Notes: generated by a model from the sequence alone, not told the origin. DNA of 64,000 nt from Hydractinia symbiolongicarpus (GCF_029227915.1 NC_079875.1:16981001-17045000); one strand, 5' to 3'. Numbered from the stretch's first letter, positions 36,836 to 50,300 are shown. Program-made: numbers and translations.

Positions 36836-39800
36836 ATGTCAGCATCAGCTGAAGTTGCCACTGTTGAAAAACTGGAGAGAAATAATAGTTCATTGAAACC
36901 TGAAGTCAACACGATTGACACAAGCCCTATAGATTTAAAGAATGATAAATTATATAAAAAAGACTTAGAAAATGGGATTCACAACACGGCCGCAAGGTAT
37001 ACACTTTGTTTATAATATTTTCTCGAGTTTAGCTAGCTAGCGTGTTTACATTTAGAATGTTTTCCGAGTGTTACAAATCCTGACAGCACTCGGTATATTT
37101 TGTGGCTACTGCTTTACCTATATAGTCAGGTAGCTATGTTAGTATGAATTTTTAAGTTCTGTTGTATGTAAAGACAGTAAGTCGTTAGATCAGAAAAAAT
37201 TACATTGTTAATTCTACTTAAACTTAATGTTATTTTTATAATGATTAACTCAGGAGTGTGTGACTTTACAAAAGTTTTCTTCCTTTTAGTTTAACTAGCT
37301 AAGTTAAATTTTTGAACTAAATTTATATATATTTAAAAGTTTGACAATTTTTACTTCCAAAACAAAGGGTGGTTAGTTAGGGTGAATGCAACAAGAAGGA
37401 ATCAGTATATTTTAGTCACATGACCATCTATTGACACAAACAATAGAAGCTTAAATATTTTTATCCAATCACAAAGTTTCAAATTTCTTATTGTTTCTTA
37501 TTCCTTATGTTATGGTCCATTGAGTTTTGCAATAATGAGTTTATTTTTGCCTGTCATATTTTTTTTTTAAAAAAACTTATTTAAAAATATTTCAATTTGT
37601 AGAGAATGGTACATGATAATTTTTATTTAACCTCAATGTTGTATATTTTTAAAATAATTTGCACACATATTTCCTTTAAGACATAAATTTGTTTTGAAAT
37701 CCTAATATAAAAATTATTGGCTTTTAATACAAAAAAACACTTTTTAACATATTATCTTTCCTTGGGGTTTAGGTTAGAAAGACCCATTTAAAGAAAAGCT
37801 CAACAGTATAAAACAGTAAAAATAACTTACCTTTATTATATCATCAAAATTGTAAATTCCGGACAGGTTTAAAATTTTAAGAATACTGGATTAAGCCTGA
37901 TTGATATAGCACATGTGTGCAGAAGATTTATTATTACGCACTATCGCTTGTGCAAGCTAATCAAGAAAAATGTTATTTACTTTGATGTGTTTTTTTCAGT
38001 AGCACATTATGCTAAATTGTGTGTGCACTAGTCGTTCTTCCAACGTTGAATCATTCCATGAACTTCCTACAACAAATAGAAACAGAGACTATGCAAAAAT
38101 GATTTATTGACATTAAAAGAGCTGGGGTATTACCTAAAAATTCTTTGTTTTTATATTTTCTAACCATTTTTCGCCTAAATGTTTTAAAAGAGATTTCCAG
38201 CTATCTTACTTTAGCGTTTTTAAAACCCATTATTCTGCTAAAATCTTTTTATTTGTGTTTAGTTTGGTTGTGATCAACGTAATTTATTTTTATGTTTGGC
38301 TAAGATATGAAAAACTTGTTTTGTTTTCAATTATGTCTTTTTGTTTTACGAAAAATGTGTGAAATGGAGTTTATAACATGCACACTTTGAGACGATGGCA
38401 AAATTTTGCTGTAGTGCCTCTTTGGATCACACAAAAATATACATACTAACTTTTTCCAACTTCCTGATGTATTGCTGTTATAACTGTTATAAAAAACTAA
38501 CTTCATTAAAATTATACTGTTTAATAGTGGCTGCTGAAAATCATCACCTATAAAAATGTTCTGTTATTATATAAAAAAATACTTCTCAGTTATTTTATTT
38601 TTTTCCCAAAAGACAACCATACCAATCTTATGATCATCATACTTGATGATCATAAGATTGTTATTTCTAAATCCTAGTGATTATACTTTCCTAACAGATG
38701 TGATCATCATGCACCCCAGTGGTGGTGAACACATATTTTCTGAACAATATTCCAAGGATTACATTTTTTAAAAAACTTGAATTTCAAAGTATTAAAAAAG
38801 AATATATTACCGTGTAAACGCAAAATGTATTTCATGCGGGTATAAAAAAAACAGCTTATAATACAGATGTCATCATACAGAAGTCATTGTTTTTGAATTG
38901 GGTGTCCCTACTCTCCAGTGGAGGATTCGAAGTATTGTATGTAGAGAAAGGATGTTTTGTGGGTAAAGGGATAACCTAAGAAAAAGGGCTTCATCAGACG
39001 CACAGCTCTTGTTTCTTTTACTGCTTTCTGCTTGGGTAGTGAAATTGATCCATGATGGAATCAAAACAATCTGACCTGACGTAAGCGGTCAGTCGGTAAA
39101 TGTACAAGTTATCCCACCATTTATCAGTTGTTCAAGATTTAATCCAGCATTTTCTATTGCTTCTAACATATCTATAAATGAGTAGTTGTGCAGGAAACGA
39201 GAAAGAATAATGTAAATCCACAGCAAAACAATAAAAATATTTACCTCAATCTTGCACGTCTGTACCTCGACAATGTTGTATTTCTCTCCATAATTGATAT
39301 CTGAAATTGTTGAGCCTCTTCTGTTTTCATCTGTTGAGCCTCTTCTGTTTTCATCATCAAAATACTGAGTAGCTGTAACAATGTTGAAGAACTCACAAGA
39401 ACAGCATTCAAGGCTGAAAAAAGCACGAGCTGTCTCTTGTTGTAGCGCTTCGCTTTCTCCAAAAAAATTTTATACTGGCATGAGTTTTAAGTCGTACGTG
39501 TAAACAGCCTCTTAGATGTGACGTAAATCCCCCTGATTGTAGAACTAAACAACAGTATTTTTCACATCCAAATTGTTCATACAAAATTTTGTTGATAACC
39601 CCACAACATTTTCAGTGTATGTAGCTGCAATACATAAAATCCTTCATGCTGGCACAAATTAATAATCCCAACACAAAACTCCTCACTGATACTTCCATCT
39701 ACATCATATTCGCTTTAAAATTCCTTTTTCTTTTGAGAGTTGTGTTTCAAAGGTAAATTTATATAAGGAGAAAAAGGCTGGCACATTTTCTTCATTTTCG

Positions 39801-42800
39801 CTTTAAAAGAGTTTGTGGAAGCAATAGAACTTCACTAATATCATGCATTGTAAAATTCATTGAAAAAAGTATTGAGAATAAATGTAGATTAAGCAGAAAG
39901 CATAACACTGCATCAGATTTATAGACGCCTCTGTAATGAATTTGCTTTTATGAACATATCTGCATCACATTTGTTTCTATAACATAGTCCTCCAGACAGA
40001 GACATGGTCGCAAAAGTTTTAGGGTTTTTGTAGAACATAAAATTGGATTTTATTTCAGAAATGAAATAATTATTATATAATATAAGCTGTCTTAATAAAC
40101 CTATAAAAAATGGGGTTGCGTTTTTTGTAATAGTACTGATTGCAATCCTACTAAATTTTTAAATATTACCATATAGGTTTCGTTGAAGTTAAAAGGCCTG
40201 ACTTTAATGGGGAAATTAAGGAGGAAATTTTTCTTATTAAATTTACTTAAAACAGGGCTACGTAAATGAAGATTTTATTCACACAAAGCTTTGTGTGCTG
40301 CTCAAATTATAATACACCAGTTCCTCACAACAAATGACCTTTACTATTTTTTACTTAATATTTTGATGCAAATTTAACTTTGATTTATTACAAAACTTTT
40401 ATTATTTCCATAATAAGCAGAAAAGCAGGCCAAGATTGGGAAAATTCATCCCTGAGACCGCTAAATCGTTCACGCAAATTAATTTGCATGAGCGATTATG
40501 TGCGATCACAAAAGCTTGTGCAAATTCCTTGCATGTGTGGTGGAAAAGTTTAAAATATGTTATTTCTGGTTTAAAAGCCTATTTAATCTGTAAAATATAA
40601 CTAAAAAAATCCAGCCACCACTGATCAAATGTATCAACAAAAAGTACTAGCTCAAGAATAAATGGTGAAATTGTATCAGACAGGTTGCATTATGTCTTAT
40701 GTCTAAAAAGTCTTTGGTAAAGTAGTCTCTTAACAGTCACCTTTAACGATCATCGTACCACTTAAATACAACAAAAATCAGTTGTTACTTACATGATTAC
40801 ATTATTTATTGAAAAAAAATTCTTATATGCAGCACACTTTATTTAATTGTGGGACAATTTGCATGAATATACCACCAATTTTTCAGCATAAAAATAATAA
40901 GATAAAAATTACCATGGCTAGTCTGTATCAGCAATGTATAAAAAAAATTTTTGTAATGTTTTTATTATTTTATTTTTCATTTTTATGTCAGGAATTGTGC
41001 AATAAAATGAATTGCAGTAATGGAGAAGATATTGTTACTTGTGTTTCATTACTTTCTTTTATTTTTTTTTTCATATGTTGCTTGAAAGTAAAAAAAGTTG
41101 AAAAGAAAATTCAATTTTATTATTTCAGATGTTTTTAGCAGCAATTAATAATTAAGTCCTGTGCACTAGATAGTTAAAACCCAGAAATGATACCTGCAAT
41201 ACTTATCCATTACCAGAAACAGATCATGTTAATGTGCTCAATATGATTGCAAAGACTAGATTAACATCTAAGACAAAAGAAAAAAATGTTCTCCAGGATT
41301 TCATTAGAGAGAGAGTCTGTAACGTGAAAACCTATCTTAGATGGCTGCAACTAGTGATGGTTTGAGTTATATGCCACAATTGTAATTGATATAATAATTT
41401 TTTATCAGTGGTATGGATGTGTTAAGTAAAAATTTATTTCGTTTTTTAAAGAATTTAAAATTTGTTATAATTACACGTTATATATTTTGTGCACGCTTGT
41501 CACTGTGCGCGCAATTCAAAAAGTTCTGTGAAATCTTTATGTTCATTTCATTTTAAGACTTCAAGTACACATCGAGAAAGACACTCATTAAATTTAGTGA
41601 GAAGACATTCTTAAAGATAGGGGAATATTTCATCAAGATGGCAGGGCTCAAGACAGATTTCCAGCAGGTGAATTCAAGGAATTTGCCAAAAAGTGGAAAC
41701 AGTCCCTACTTCTTCACAGCGAAAGATTTCACTGTAAATTTTTAACCAATCAGAGTGTTTATTCTTTCTCAAAATGAAGTCAAGAAAGAAGTCAAGATAA
41801 TACTCTTAAGTTTTACATTCATTAATTTAAAGTTTACCACTTTTTAGTTTGTTTTTTCTTGTGGAAAGAAATTCCAGCTAAATTGCTGCTGAATTTGCCA
41901 TTTACAAACAAAAAATCCTCTTTATTTATTTTATTATTTATTTATTTATTTATTGAGGAAATTGATGATGATGTCTTATAAGTCATATTATTATCATAGT
42001 ATCCCTTCCTTTATAGTGTCCCTTCCTGTTTGGGAGGGAAGAACTAAAAGAAATCCCACAGAGTGATTTATCTGACAAATCTTTTTTTTTTTTGTAAATA
42101 AAAAAATCACATTCACCTTAAATTAAAAATCTGGAATTAAACTTTATTACAACAACAAAAGTGTTGTAAAGTTAAAGGAGAAGTAAACCCAAAAATTATT
42201 TTTTGATCCAGCTAAGTATGACTTAGTTCCCTGAGTGTTGTGTTTTTGTTGTAAACAGCTGTCGTTTCCCTTCAAAAAATTGTCATTTCTGCAGAATGCT
42301 TTTTGTACCGTTAATCTGGGACCAAACAACTACAATGACATGAAAGTGTTCGAAAACAAGAATTTAAAGCTCGAAATAAGTATCATACCCAGTTTTAAAT
42401 TTTCAAACATAGCTGGCATACATATTTTTATTGCAGTGACAGTGACAAGATAACAAGGTAATGTTACAAAGCAATGCAACCAAACTGAATGAGACTGGAA
42501 TAGTTCAAGGAAAATTTAAGCCAAGTCAATTCCAAAAAATTTATTTTTTAGCATTTTGTGTACATGGGGAAACAAAAGTAGGGAAGATGATTCGGTTATA
42601 TTAAAATGTTGATTAAACTCAAAGAAAAACATTGCATTTTCAGTGATTTTTGCTTCTACGCATTTTATAGTGAGATATTTATAGTGTTTCCACTTTACAT
42701 AACACCTTCCTGAGAGTTTTAGGTTTGTGCTTTAGGCCTGTGCTTGTTTTGTTGTTAACATATATTCCTTATTTTAATAAAAGGTAAATTTTTAACCATT

Positions 42801-45800
42801 ATTCTTTTATTGTCTTTAAGAATTTTGAATATTTTTGTGATTTAAAAATATGTAGAACTTATTTTTGAAATACTGGATATATACCGTGGAAATGCTTTTT
42901 TGTTAAAAAATTCAGTATTCTTAATACCAAGGAAAATGAATTTTTTTTTGTAATCACAGTAAATTAGTAGGAAGGTAATATATAAAGTGAAATTCTTTCA
43001 ATATTAATTTAACAATGGGGGGTCAAAAATCACAATACATAAGGTCCTTGTAACCTCTACCTCAAGTAACTATTATGATCTCTTTGCATATATATGCTTT
43101 GCATTTACAATGAGTGAGGAATTGCATGATGGATCATAATATGAGAGGTGCGCAAAGATGCACTTTTCCTGGACTTGAATTTTGATTATTTCGGAAGGTT
43201 TAAACTAAATATGGTTTCCAAGAAATTTGAGTATTTTCACATTACATACTTTTTTTTGGGAAGAATTTTTTGTGGACCATATTTTTGCAGTTATATAATG
43301 TTCTTTGTTGCAAGCTGTGAAATTTATTTTTTTGATTTGAAGCTTGAGTTTTTTATGGAAAATACAATATTTTGCGAAGAAATGCTAAAACAAGAACGTA
43401 TGGCATATCACAACTATGGAAATTAAATGTTTACTTATCGTTTCACATTTTTTTATTTATAAAAAGAGTTCAAAATTACAAATACCAAATCCAAGGGAAG
43501 AAACAAAGCAATTTTAATTTTTACCGAACAATTATGCCAAATATTTTAAGAACGATGATATTTTAGGACTTGTTGGACTAATCGTTTTAGTTTCTAAGAT
43601 AGCAACATAAAATAGCAATTAAATAACTAATAAATCTCCATATGTTTTTGACTTTTTTTTCAAATTTAAAATTACATGTGACTTTAATGATGATGTTCAA
43701 GCATTGTTTTTTGATTATCCTAGCTAATATTGTTAATGTACCCAATTTTGTGAATGGAAACTATTTTTTCCGAAAAAAGTTCATTGCGGTAATATATGGT
43801 TGACAGGAACGTTTATTTAATCACGTGATAATCCTTATTTTAAATAGAACGATTCGTTTTCTTTCAATGTCCTAATATGCGTGATATGCTGTTGATATTA
43901 TGTGCTTTGTATTTTTAGAATTAATGGAGTTAACGTTGATGACATGAGCCAAATAAAAAACTTGGAAAAAGATGTTTCCGAAGTGGACGAATTTATTAAC
44001 GGTAATACAAATAAAGAAAAAGCACCTGAGGAGGTAAAAGATTCTGCGATGGAGAACAAATATGATAACCATGAAATACCTACAGAGGAGGAAACTCTTA
44101 AAGAGACGAAGACGCCCAAAGAGTTAGTATCACCTGAGGAAGAGAAAATACATCAGGAGGCGGAAACACCTAAGGAGAAGAAAACACATAAGGAGGAGCT
44201 CACAACTGAGGAAGAGGTCATGCCTAAGGAAACGAAAACACCTGTAGAGGATGTCACACCTAAGGAAGTGGACATACGTAACGAGGTGGAGCCACCAAAG
44301 GAGAACGAAACCTGTAAGCAGGTGAGCCCTGTGGAAAAATCTAAGGAGAAGGAAAAACTTAAGGAGGAGGAGGCAAAAGAATTAGAAAACAAACTTTTAA
44401 ACGAAGATTCCAGTGATGCAGGCACAGAAAGTGTGTTGGACGAGGATAATTTATTAAATAGTGATGACGACACTCTAATGATTGCTGAACAAGATGAAAA
44501 ACCCCAGGAGGATAAAAAATGTACGTCTTCTGAGCCAGATTTGAGTTGTCAGGACAAAGCAGTTGATTCTCCATGTACTAAAGGCAAAGCAGAACTAAAA
44601 CATGAAAATGATGGTATTAAGATAGAGGGTATTGAGAGCAAAGAAGAGAGCGATAAAGCTATATGTGAACCTTCTGTTGAAAATGTAAGCAAAAGTGCTC
44701 GTCACGAACAGGAAAGTGAAGTTTCCAAACCAGAGAATGGTTTAGATAAAACAGTTAAAACTGAGGAAAAAATGGATGTCGATGAGGACAAAGCAATTGC
44801 TGATGTAAACGATGAAAACGAGCTGCCAATGGAGATAATTCCTTCACCAGAACCCGTCGAAGTGAGCAAGAAAAAGCGAATTTCCGAACAAAAATCGAAA
44901 ATAGAACGATTGAAAGAAGATTTACGATGTGAAGAAACCACATTAACTTTGTTGCGTAAACTTCTCGAGTCGCAGCGCGGTAAAAGTCTATACAAGTCAT
45001 CGTCGAAACACGGCAACGTTGTTCCTAGTTTGCATCCTAAGCCACAACAAATCGCTCCTAAAAATCTGTCATCTTCCAAACCATCTTCGCTTCAATCTAC
45101 TAAAGCTTCATCCAACGCAAGTCAACCTGTTCAAAAGTATTATATTCAAGTTGGAAACCAATTAGTTCCCGCCCCTCCGCCAGGCACCCCTGGGAGTGGA
45201 CCAGTTTATCAATATGCAAATGGCACTTCGAATTCGCATTCAAGTTACCAAAGTCAGCCACTGTCTAAACCTCTTCCTCCGCCGAAACAAACTCCTGAAC
45301 AAAAGCAAAATGCTGCCAAAGCTGCACTACGACGTCAATTAGAACAAACATTGTTGCAGATTCCACCGCCACGACCTCCGCCAGCCGACTGGAAAGCCAT
45401 TCCTAATGTAAACAGTATGGATTTTATGATGTTAGTTGGCTTAGATGAAGTCGTTGACACCATACTTGACATGGATTTTAAACCTACTTTAAAGACTGCT
45501 TTAGAGGAGTTAACTCCTTATAACCCGCGTATTTGTTCGCAGTGCACGGTGGATTTTTCGCCATGTTGGAAAACAAAGGAGGGCGACGTGAAAGGTTTTG
45601 TGTTGTGCGAACGTTGTGCATTGCAAAATGTTAAGAAAGAATTAAAAGCGGAACACACATCTCGATTGAAATCAGCTTTCTTGAAAGCTTTAAAACAAGA
45701 ACAAGAAATCGAAGAAAAAATAAAAGCAGGGGAAGACGTCAATATAGGTAATTTAACCGGCAACGAAAAATCTGACCGCGGCGTACAATCTCCGCAGCAG

Positions 45801-46193
45801 AGCTCTTCCCATGCTTCGTCGCCACAGCCACCAACATCTGTTCAGCAAACAGGTAGCCATGCTCCAACCCCTACCGAACGCCACCACCAGTCATCTAGTC
45901 ACCACCACCGCCATCAAGTTGTACAACACTACCCTCACCCTCAATCGTTAGTTCAGCAGCTTCACCACCAACATATACAACAACAGCAGTTAGAAATGGA
46001 GCCAAGCTCGCGACACTCTTCGAGATGGCATCCGTACATTCCGCCATCTTCACACCACCACAGAGATCATCATCCAGTACACCACCGACCGTATGCGTCC
46101 TCTTCGTCATCTGTTGGGGAGGGAAGCCCTCATCAAGAATACTATGTTGTGCATCACCCACAACATGCTGGAGTGCGTTACCTAAATCGTTAA
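36836..46193 (+). CDS. GATAD2: p66/GATAD2 subunit of the NuRD complex, complete
   Basis: Nuclear co-repressor that bridges MBD2/3 to the CHD4 side of NuRD. Two exons, 36836-36996 and 43919-46193, join in phase 2 (AG|A gives Arg54) to give 811 aa. Residues about 70-200 are a Glu/Lys/Thr/Pro repeat region. About 370-410 form the conserved coiled coil (EQKSKIERLKEDLRCEE...LLRKLLESQ) expected to pair with MBD2/3. About 515-560 hold an AALRRQLEQTLL block with IPPPRPPPADW. A GATA-type finger follows at about 592-619 (CSQC...CERC), then KAEHTSRLKSAFLKALKQEQEIE, nearly identical to vertebrate p66. The C-terminus is His/Ser/Gln-rich. The 6.9-kb intron and very long second exon are notable. An in-frame upstream extension has no better start. 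Confidence 0.95.
38623..38660. repeat. Perfect hairpin, 17-nt arms, 4-nt loop
   Basis: CAATCTTATGATCATCA at 38623-38639, loop TACT, then the exact reverse complement at 38644-38660. It lies in p66 intron 1. Confidence 0.9.
39241..39464 (-). pseudogene. Possible Harbinger-like transposase N-terminal exon
   Basis: A minus-strand frame starts MEKAKRYNKRQLVLFSALNA and ends MERNTTLSRYRRARLR just before a good GTAAAT donor. A Leu-rich start followed by EEAQQ and an Arg-rich RYRRARLR segment before a splice site recalls N-termini of PIF/Harbinger-type proteins in invertebrates. No DDE domain follows in the next kilobase, so it is at best a fragment. A 24-bp unit (39308-39331, 39332-39355) is tandemly duplicated and repeats MKTEEAQQ. 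Confidence 0.3.
41920..41957 (+). repeat. TTTA microsatellite
   Basis: A run of TTTATTTA units with one interruption in p66 intron 1. Confidence 0.8.
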
Positions 46194-46656
46194 CACTGGG
46201 CGCCAGTGATTTATGAGCTGATTTATAGTTGACTGGCAACCGCTGTTTGCTCCAGAAGCTCGATGATGTAGCAATGGGTAGGAACAACCAGTACAAATAC
46301 GATGCAATGTTTAATATTTAAACGCATTAATGTGGTCGATGTTTTGGCTGAATAACATTTTGTACAATCAATCCCTAGGCGTAGACTATCGATAGAATTT
46401 ATAAACAGATTTCCGAAACAAGGTTTTATGTCTCGTCACTGCTTTTGAGGAGAAAGATTTATTGATGTGTTGCGTGTAACTTTAGCTGACCTTGAATGCG
46501 GTGTCCTCGTGAAATGTAAATGCATAATTTAAGACGTTTTAAATTTAAGTTTTATGTGTACACGCCCATGTCTCGAAATTCCTTGTTCCGTTTTGTCGTG
46601 AAACTCAGAAAAGGACTTTGTGTTGAGTTTTTGTCATCTTTAAGAATCATGTTGTA

Positions 46657-47043
46657 GTTGATTAATTTTCGCGAATTTTAGCCATATTCGCGAAAATATG
46701 TCTGCGCAAAAATTTTCAGTAAGATCGATTCGCGAAATTGCTGAAAAAAATGATATGCTAAAATTTATCGTGATTTTATTATTATTTTTTTCCTTAGTAA
46801 ATTTTCTCTTTTGTAGTTGTTAAAAATATTGGTCAGCCTCTGTGATACGAGCATTTTGAATCTTATCCCAACAGGTATAAAAAATTTAAAATTGTAAAAA
46901 AATTATAAAATTTACGAAAATAATTCTTCGTAAAAAAATGTGTAAATAGCTCATTTGCGAGATATCTTCATAACCGATTCGCAAATATTTATTTTCGCAA
47001 AATTGCATTTAGCGAAAATAAGTATTCTCGAAAATTAATCAAC
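46657..47043. mobile_element. MITE with TA target duplication
   Basis: The left end GTTGATTAATTTTCGCGAA and the right end TTCTCGAAAATTAATCAAC are inverted repeats with one mismatch, each bordered outside by TA (46655-46656, 47044-47045). The interior is full of TTCGCGAA-type palindromic motifs and has no coding frame. A TA duplication points to a Tc1/mariner-related mobiliser. Confidence 0.75.
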
Positions 47044-49457
47044 TAAAATACTTTTAAGAACTTCAATTCTCATTTTTCAAGTATTCTATTCCAAAAAAAT
47101 ATACTTTTCTCATTCATAACAAGTAATCGGTTGCGTTTGTGTCTGAGAATTGATTTGCATCTGTGATGCTAGCCTTCTTTGTATCGGCGCTCGGTTTTTC
47201 GTGTCGCATTTACATGAAACATTTTCGGAGATATTACAACATTTTTTTTATAAAGAAAATGTATGAAATTATAAATGTACGATTATTTATCAATGTTGTT
47301 TCTTTATGTCTTGATATCTGTGCTCTTATATCGACCTTGCTGAAAAATAATTAAAAAATATGACCTGGGAACGTTTATTTGTTTCGCGTATTACTGCATT
47401 ACCTTGTCAACGTAGTGGTTGGACAATCAGTTAAGCATTACAAGATTTATATTGAGACTTCTAAATTCGCCATAATCAGTTATATAAGTCCAGGCATAAT
47501 ATAAAAAAGGCCGTTTTTTGTCTTTGTCTCGATATGACCAAACAGGGGCTGATGGGTTGCAAAGATTTTACTTTGGCAGAGGTGTAGGACTGACTGCCCC
47601 ATAATGCACCTCCGCATTATGGAGCAATCCTCTCTATTACCCGGATACTGCTGAAATATTGTTAAATCTGAGCGTGGTGACGTAAAGCAAAAAAAATTGT
47701 CCTTTTACGGATTGTCCCAAAAAGATATAACATCGTGGGTATAAACCTTTGCGGGTGGAGTAAAGGGCGGTTTCTATTACATGTGTTGGGTTAATGTTGT
47801 AGAACATACAGTCACGACTTTATTGAATATTAGTCAATAATCAACCCCGGGACTTTTTGTCTTTTTTAATAAAAAAATAGCCTGGAGTCGAGGTAGGTCA
47901 AAAAGATCCGTTGAGACCTAAATGCATCCTGGTCAGGCCCCAAGTTGATGTTTTACACATAAATGCGTACTATATTCAAACTTAATTTGAGCAAAAAATT
48001 TTCAGGAATAAAAAATTGCAAGTATTTTGTGATATGCTTCCGGCGTACTAATTAGCCACCTGCATTGGGTTTTACTACTGCTCATAATATGCAGAGTCTT
48101 GTTATTCAGCGACGCCGAAAATCATCTCTTATCATCAAAGTCGTCTCTCATATCAAAAACGTAAAAAACCTCGAGACGTTGGTGACAGGGTCATTTCTAT
48201 ATCGGAATGGCGAGATCACGATCAGAAACAAAGTCGTGGGACGAAGTTGGATGACTTTGAGCAAGAGGTTAGCGTTGGTGTAAATGATTTCAAAATGCAA
48301 AACCAAAGTGAGAGAAACGATATTGCGTGGTAAAAAAGCTCTGATAACACCTAATAATAAGAAGGAGCCCGAAACACGAATTATGCTCATCCCCATCAGC
48401 GTTTCTAAGGTTTTCCTTCCTTATAGTTTCTGACTTGCGGCGTAACAAACTTGAGAACCTCAGGCGACGAAAGTTGCATAACATCGCAGGGCTTATTTAC
48501 AATTATCAACAATATGTAATGAAACTGGCGGTTGATTTTAAATTTAACCGCCACAAGTGACCACATTGGTTGTTTCTATATTATGTCCTGCTAGCCACTT
48601 TGAATATTTATTATAATTATTATTATTATTATGTCCCGCATTTTGAACTTGTCAAAGTTCACTTGTCAGTCTTTAGGTAATTTGGTTAAGTCTTTAAAAA
48701 AGCTAACTGTTGCTGACGTAGTGCCGCGACTTTGATTATTTCGTTGTGCGGGCTCGCCAAAGAATTCCACACTAGCGAATATTTTACACGCTTTCTATCT
48801 AGCCTGGGCGGCTGTAGAGTAGTGATCACTTCACCTTTTTATCCATATTTAGAAAATGACTCCTTTGTTTTATTTATTATTAATTTTGTTTATCTTTTAT
48901 GATTGTGTTGTGGTATTTTCCCGAGGTTGCTTTACTTACTATTATACAGAATAGGGCGTAAAATGTAGTTTTAGATCACGATCACCTCCTAAGCTTTCTT
49001 GTTTTGTAATATGACAGAAGGCAACAAAAATAAGCGTGTTCAAAAATAGCTTTGAGGAAATTTAAGATTTTTTACTTTTTTGTTGTTGCGAAATTATAGC
49101 GGATAGAAAAAGTAATGTGGGGCGGTAAGAGCACTTTATCACACGCCCATCCGTGCAAATATCCATCTTGCATATTGGATTTTGCTGTCTTTGCAGTTTT
49201 CTTTCACAAAAGTCATTGTTGTAAAACACGACAAGAAAGAAGAGGGTGACTAGTTTTTATAGTTTTTGTGGCTCAAACAACAGAGTTGGCAGTTTGGTAG
49301 GGTTATATATTATATGTTTTTTGATATTTTATTTATTCAGATCATTGATCAATATATACCAAGGGCTGTAGAACGGAAACAGGTCCCCTCTAAGTTGCGT
49401 TGCTCCAAGTTCTAGGATAGCTAGCTAGCCTCACAAATATCGAGGGATCGAGGGATA

Positions 49458-49820
49458 TACCCTGTCTATTATTTCCAGGAGGGGCCATGGTTTTGATGGG
49501 AAGTCCTGGAGTATTTAATGCTCTCTTTGAGCTATGCAAACTCAATTAGGGTCTGCGCTCTGCCAGACAACTCCCTGCCACATCCAACAACCCACGCGCG
49601 ATTCAACATGGGCGAGTGAATGTTACCATAGCCCCGGGTTAACCCAAGCCATGCGAGGAAAATTGGGAAGATGGCACACTGTGTGGGCCGTTGGATGTTG
49701 CCGGGAGTTGTCTAGTAGAGCGCGGGCTCTAATTGGGTCTGCGTAGCTCAAAATGAGCATTAAATACTCTAGGACTCTCCATCTACGCCATGGCCCCTCC
49801 TGGAAATAATAGACAGGGTA
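49458..49820. mobile_element. Foldback element, whole-length inverted repeat
   Basis: The outer 33 bp at 49458-49490 are the exact reverse complement of 49788-49820 (TACCCTGTCTATTATTTCCA at the left edge). Pairing continues with mismatches almost to the centre: AGTATTTAATGCTC, GAGCTA, AATTAGGGTCTG, AGACAACTCCC and ACATCCAAC each have a mirrored partner. The whole 363 bp can form one long hairpin. The outer segment resembles the tail of the SINE at 32.7-32.9 kb. No protein is encoded. Confidence 0.85.
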
Positions 49821-49841
49821 GCTAGCCATGTAAAATATGCA

Positions 49842-49866
49842 CATCTATCTATCTATCTATCTATCT
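49842..49866 (+). repeat. ATCT microsatellite
   Basis: About six ATCT units. On the minus strand this GATA run directly follows a tRNA-like sequence, as a SINE tail would. Confidence 0.85.
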
Positions 49867-49962
49867 TGCCCATATTGAATCGCCGCAAAGGGGAATTGAA
49901 CCCTGGTCTCCCGCACAAAGTACGAGAGTGTTAACCATTAAACTACAGTGCCAACAAAGGCA
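49866..49962 (-). mobile_element. tRNA-like SINE head or tRNA pseudogene
   Basis: The minus strand reads GGCACTGTAGTTTAATGG with an A-box, a plausible anticodon arm with GCGGGAGACC, and GGGTTCAATTCC, a perfect B-box. It resembles tRNA-Asp/Glu, but the anticodon loop is two bases too long, the T-stem has mismatches and the acceptor stem does not pair. A functional tRNA is therefore unlikely. The following GATA run suggests a short tRNA-derived SINE. Confidence 0.55.
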
Positions 49963-50300
49963 GGAGGAGGCAGCATTTATTTGCTGCTCCAACACACTAG
50001 GTCTTTAGGTCTTTATCTGTGACTGTTATATCTAAAACGGAGAGACTTACATTTGTACAGGTGTCCTAAAATAAAAAACAGAAGGCGCTAGGAGAAATGG
50101 AATGAGTTAGGCTTCATTAGCAGGGTCTCGTTTCCAAAGTCTATATTATTGCTATGCCAAATTATTGGAAAGGATTTTCTTAGGTTAAAATTAGATTTAG
50201 ATCCGGGCATAAAAAAATTCTTTGAGTCTATTAAAATATAAAATTTCAGTAAGTAAATCAATATACCTAGCACCTGATTTTAGGACTACTGGCATGTCAC

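Larger units (their letters stand above)
36997..43918. other. p66 intron 1
   Basis: A 6.9-kb AT-rich intron. It contains a perfect hairpin (38623-38660), an antisense coding-like fragment (39241-39464), palindromes near 40280 and 40467, and a TTTA-rich microsatellite near 41920-41957. Other open frames are hydrophobic AT-rich noise. Confidence 0.6.

Noticed and set aside
40809-41138. 109-codon hydrophobic frame in p66 intron
   Set aside because: Phe/Ile/Lys-rich from AT bias; no start context or splice partners.
48065-48396. Overlapping open frames on both strands near 48.2 kb
   Set aside because: Neither frame has motifs, splice signals or composition typical of the real exons here.
49866-49962. 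Functional tRNA gene
   Set aside because: A and B boxes are good, but the acceptor stem does not pair, the T-stem has mismatches and the anticodon loop is too long.
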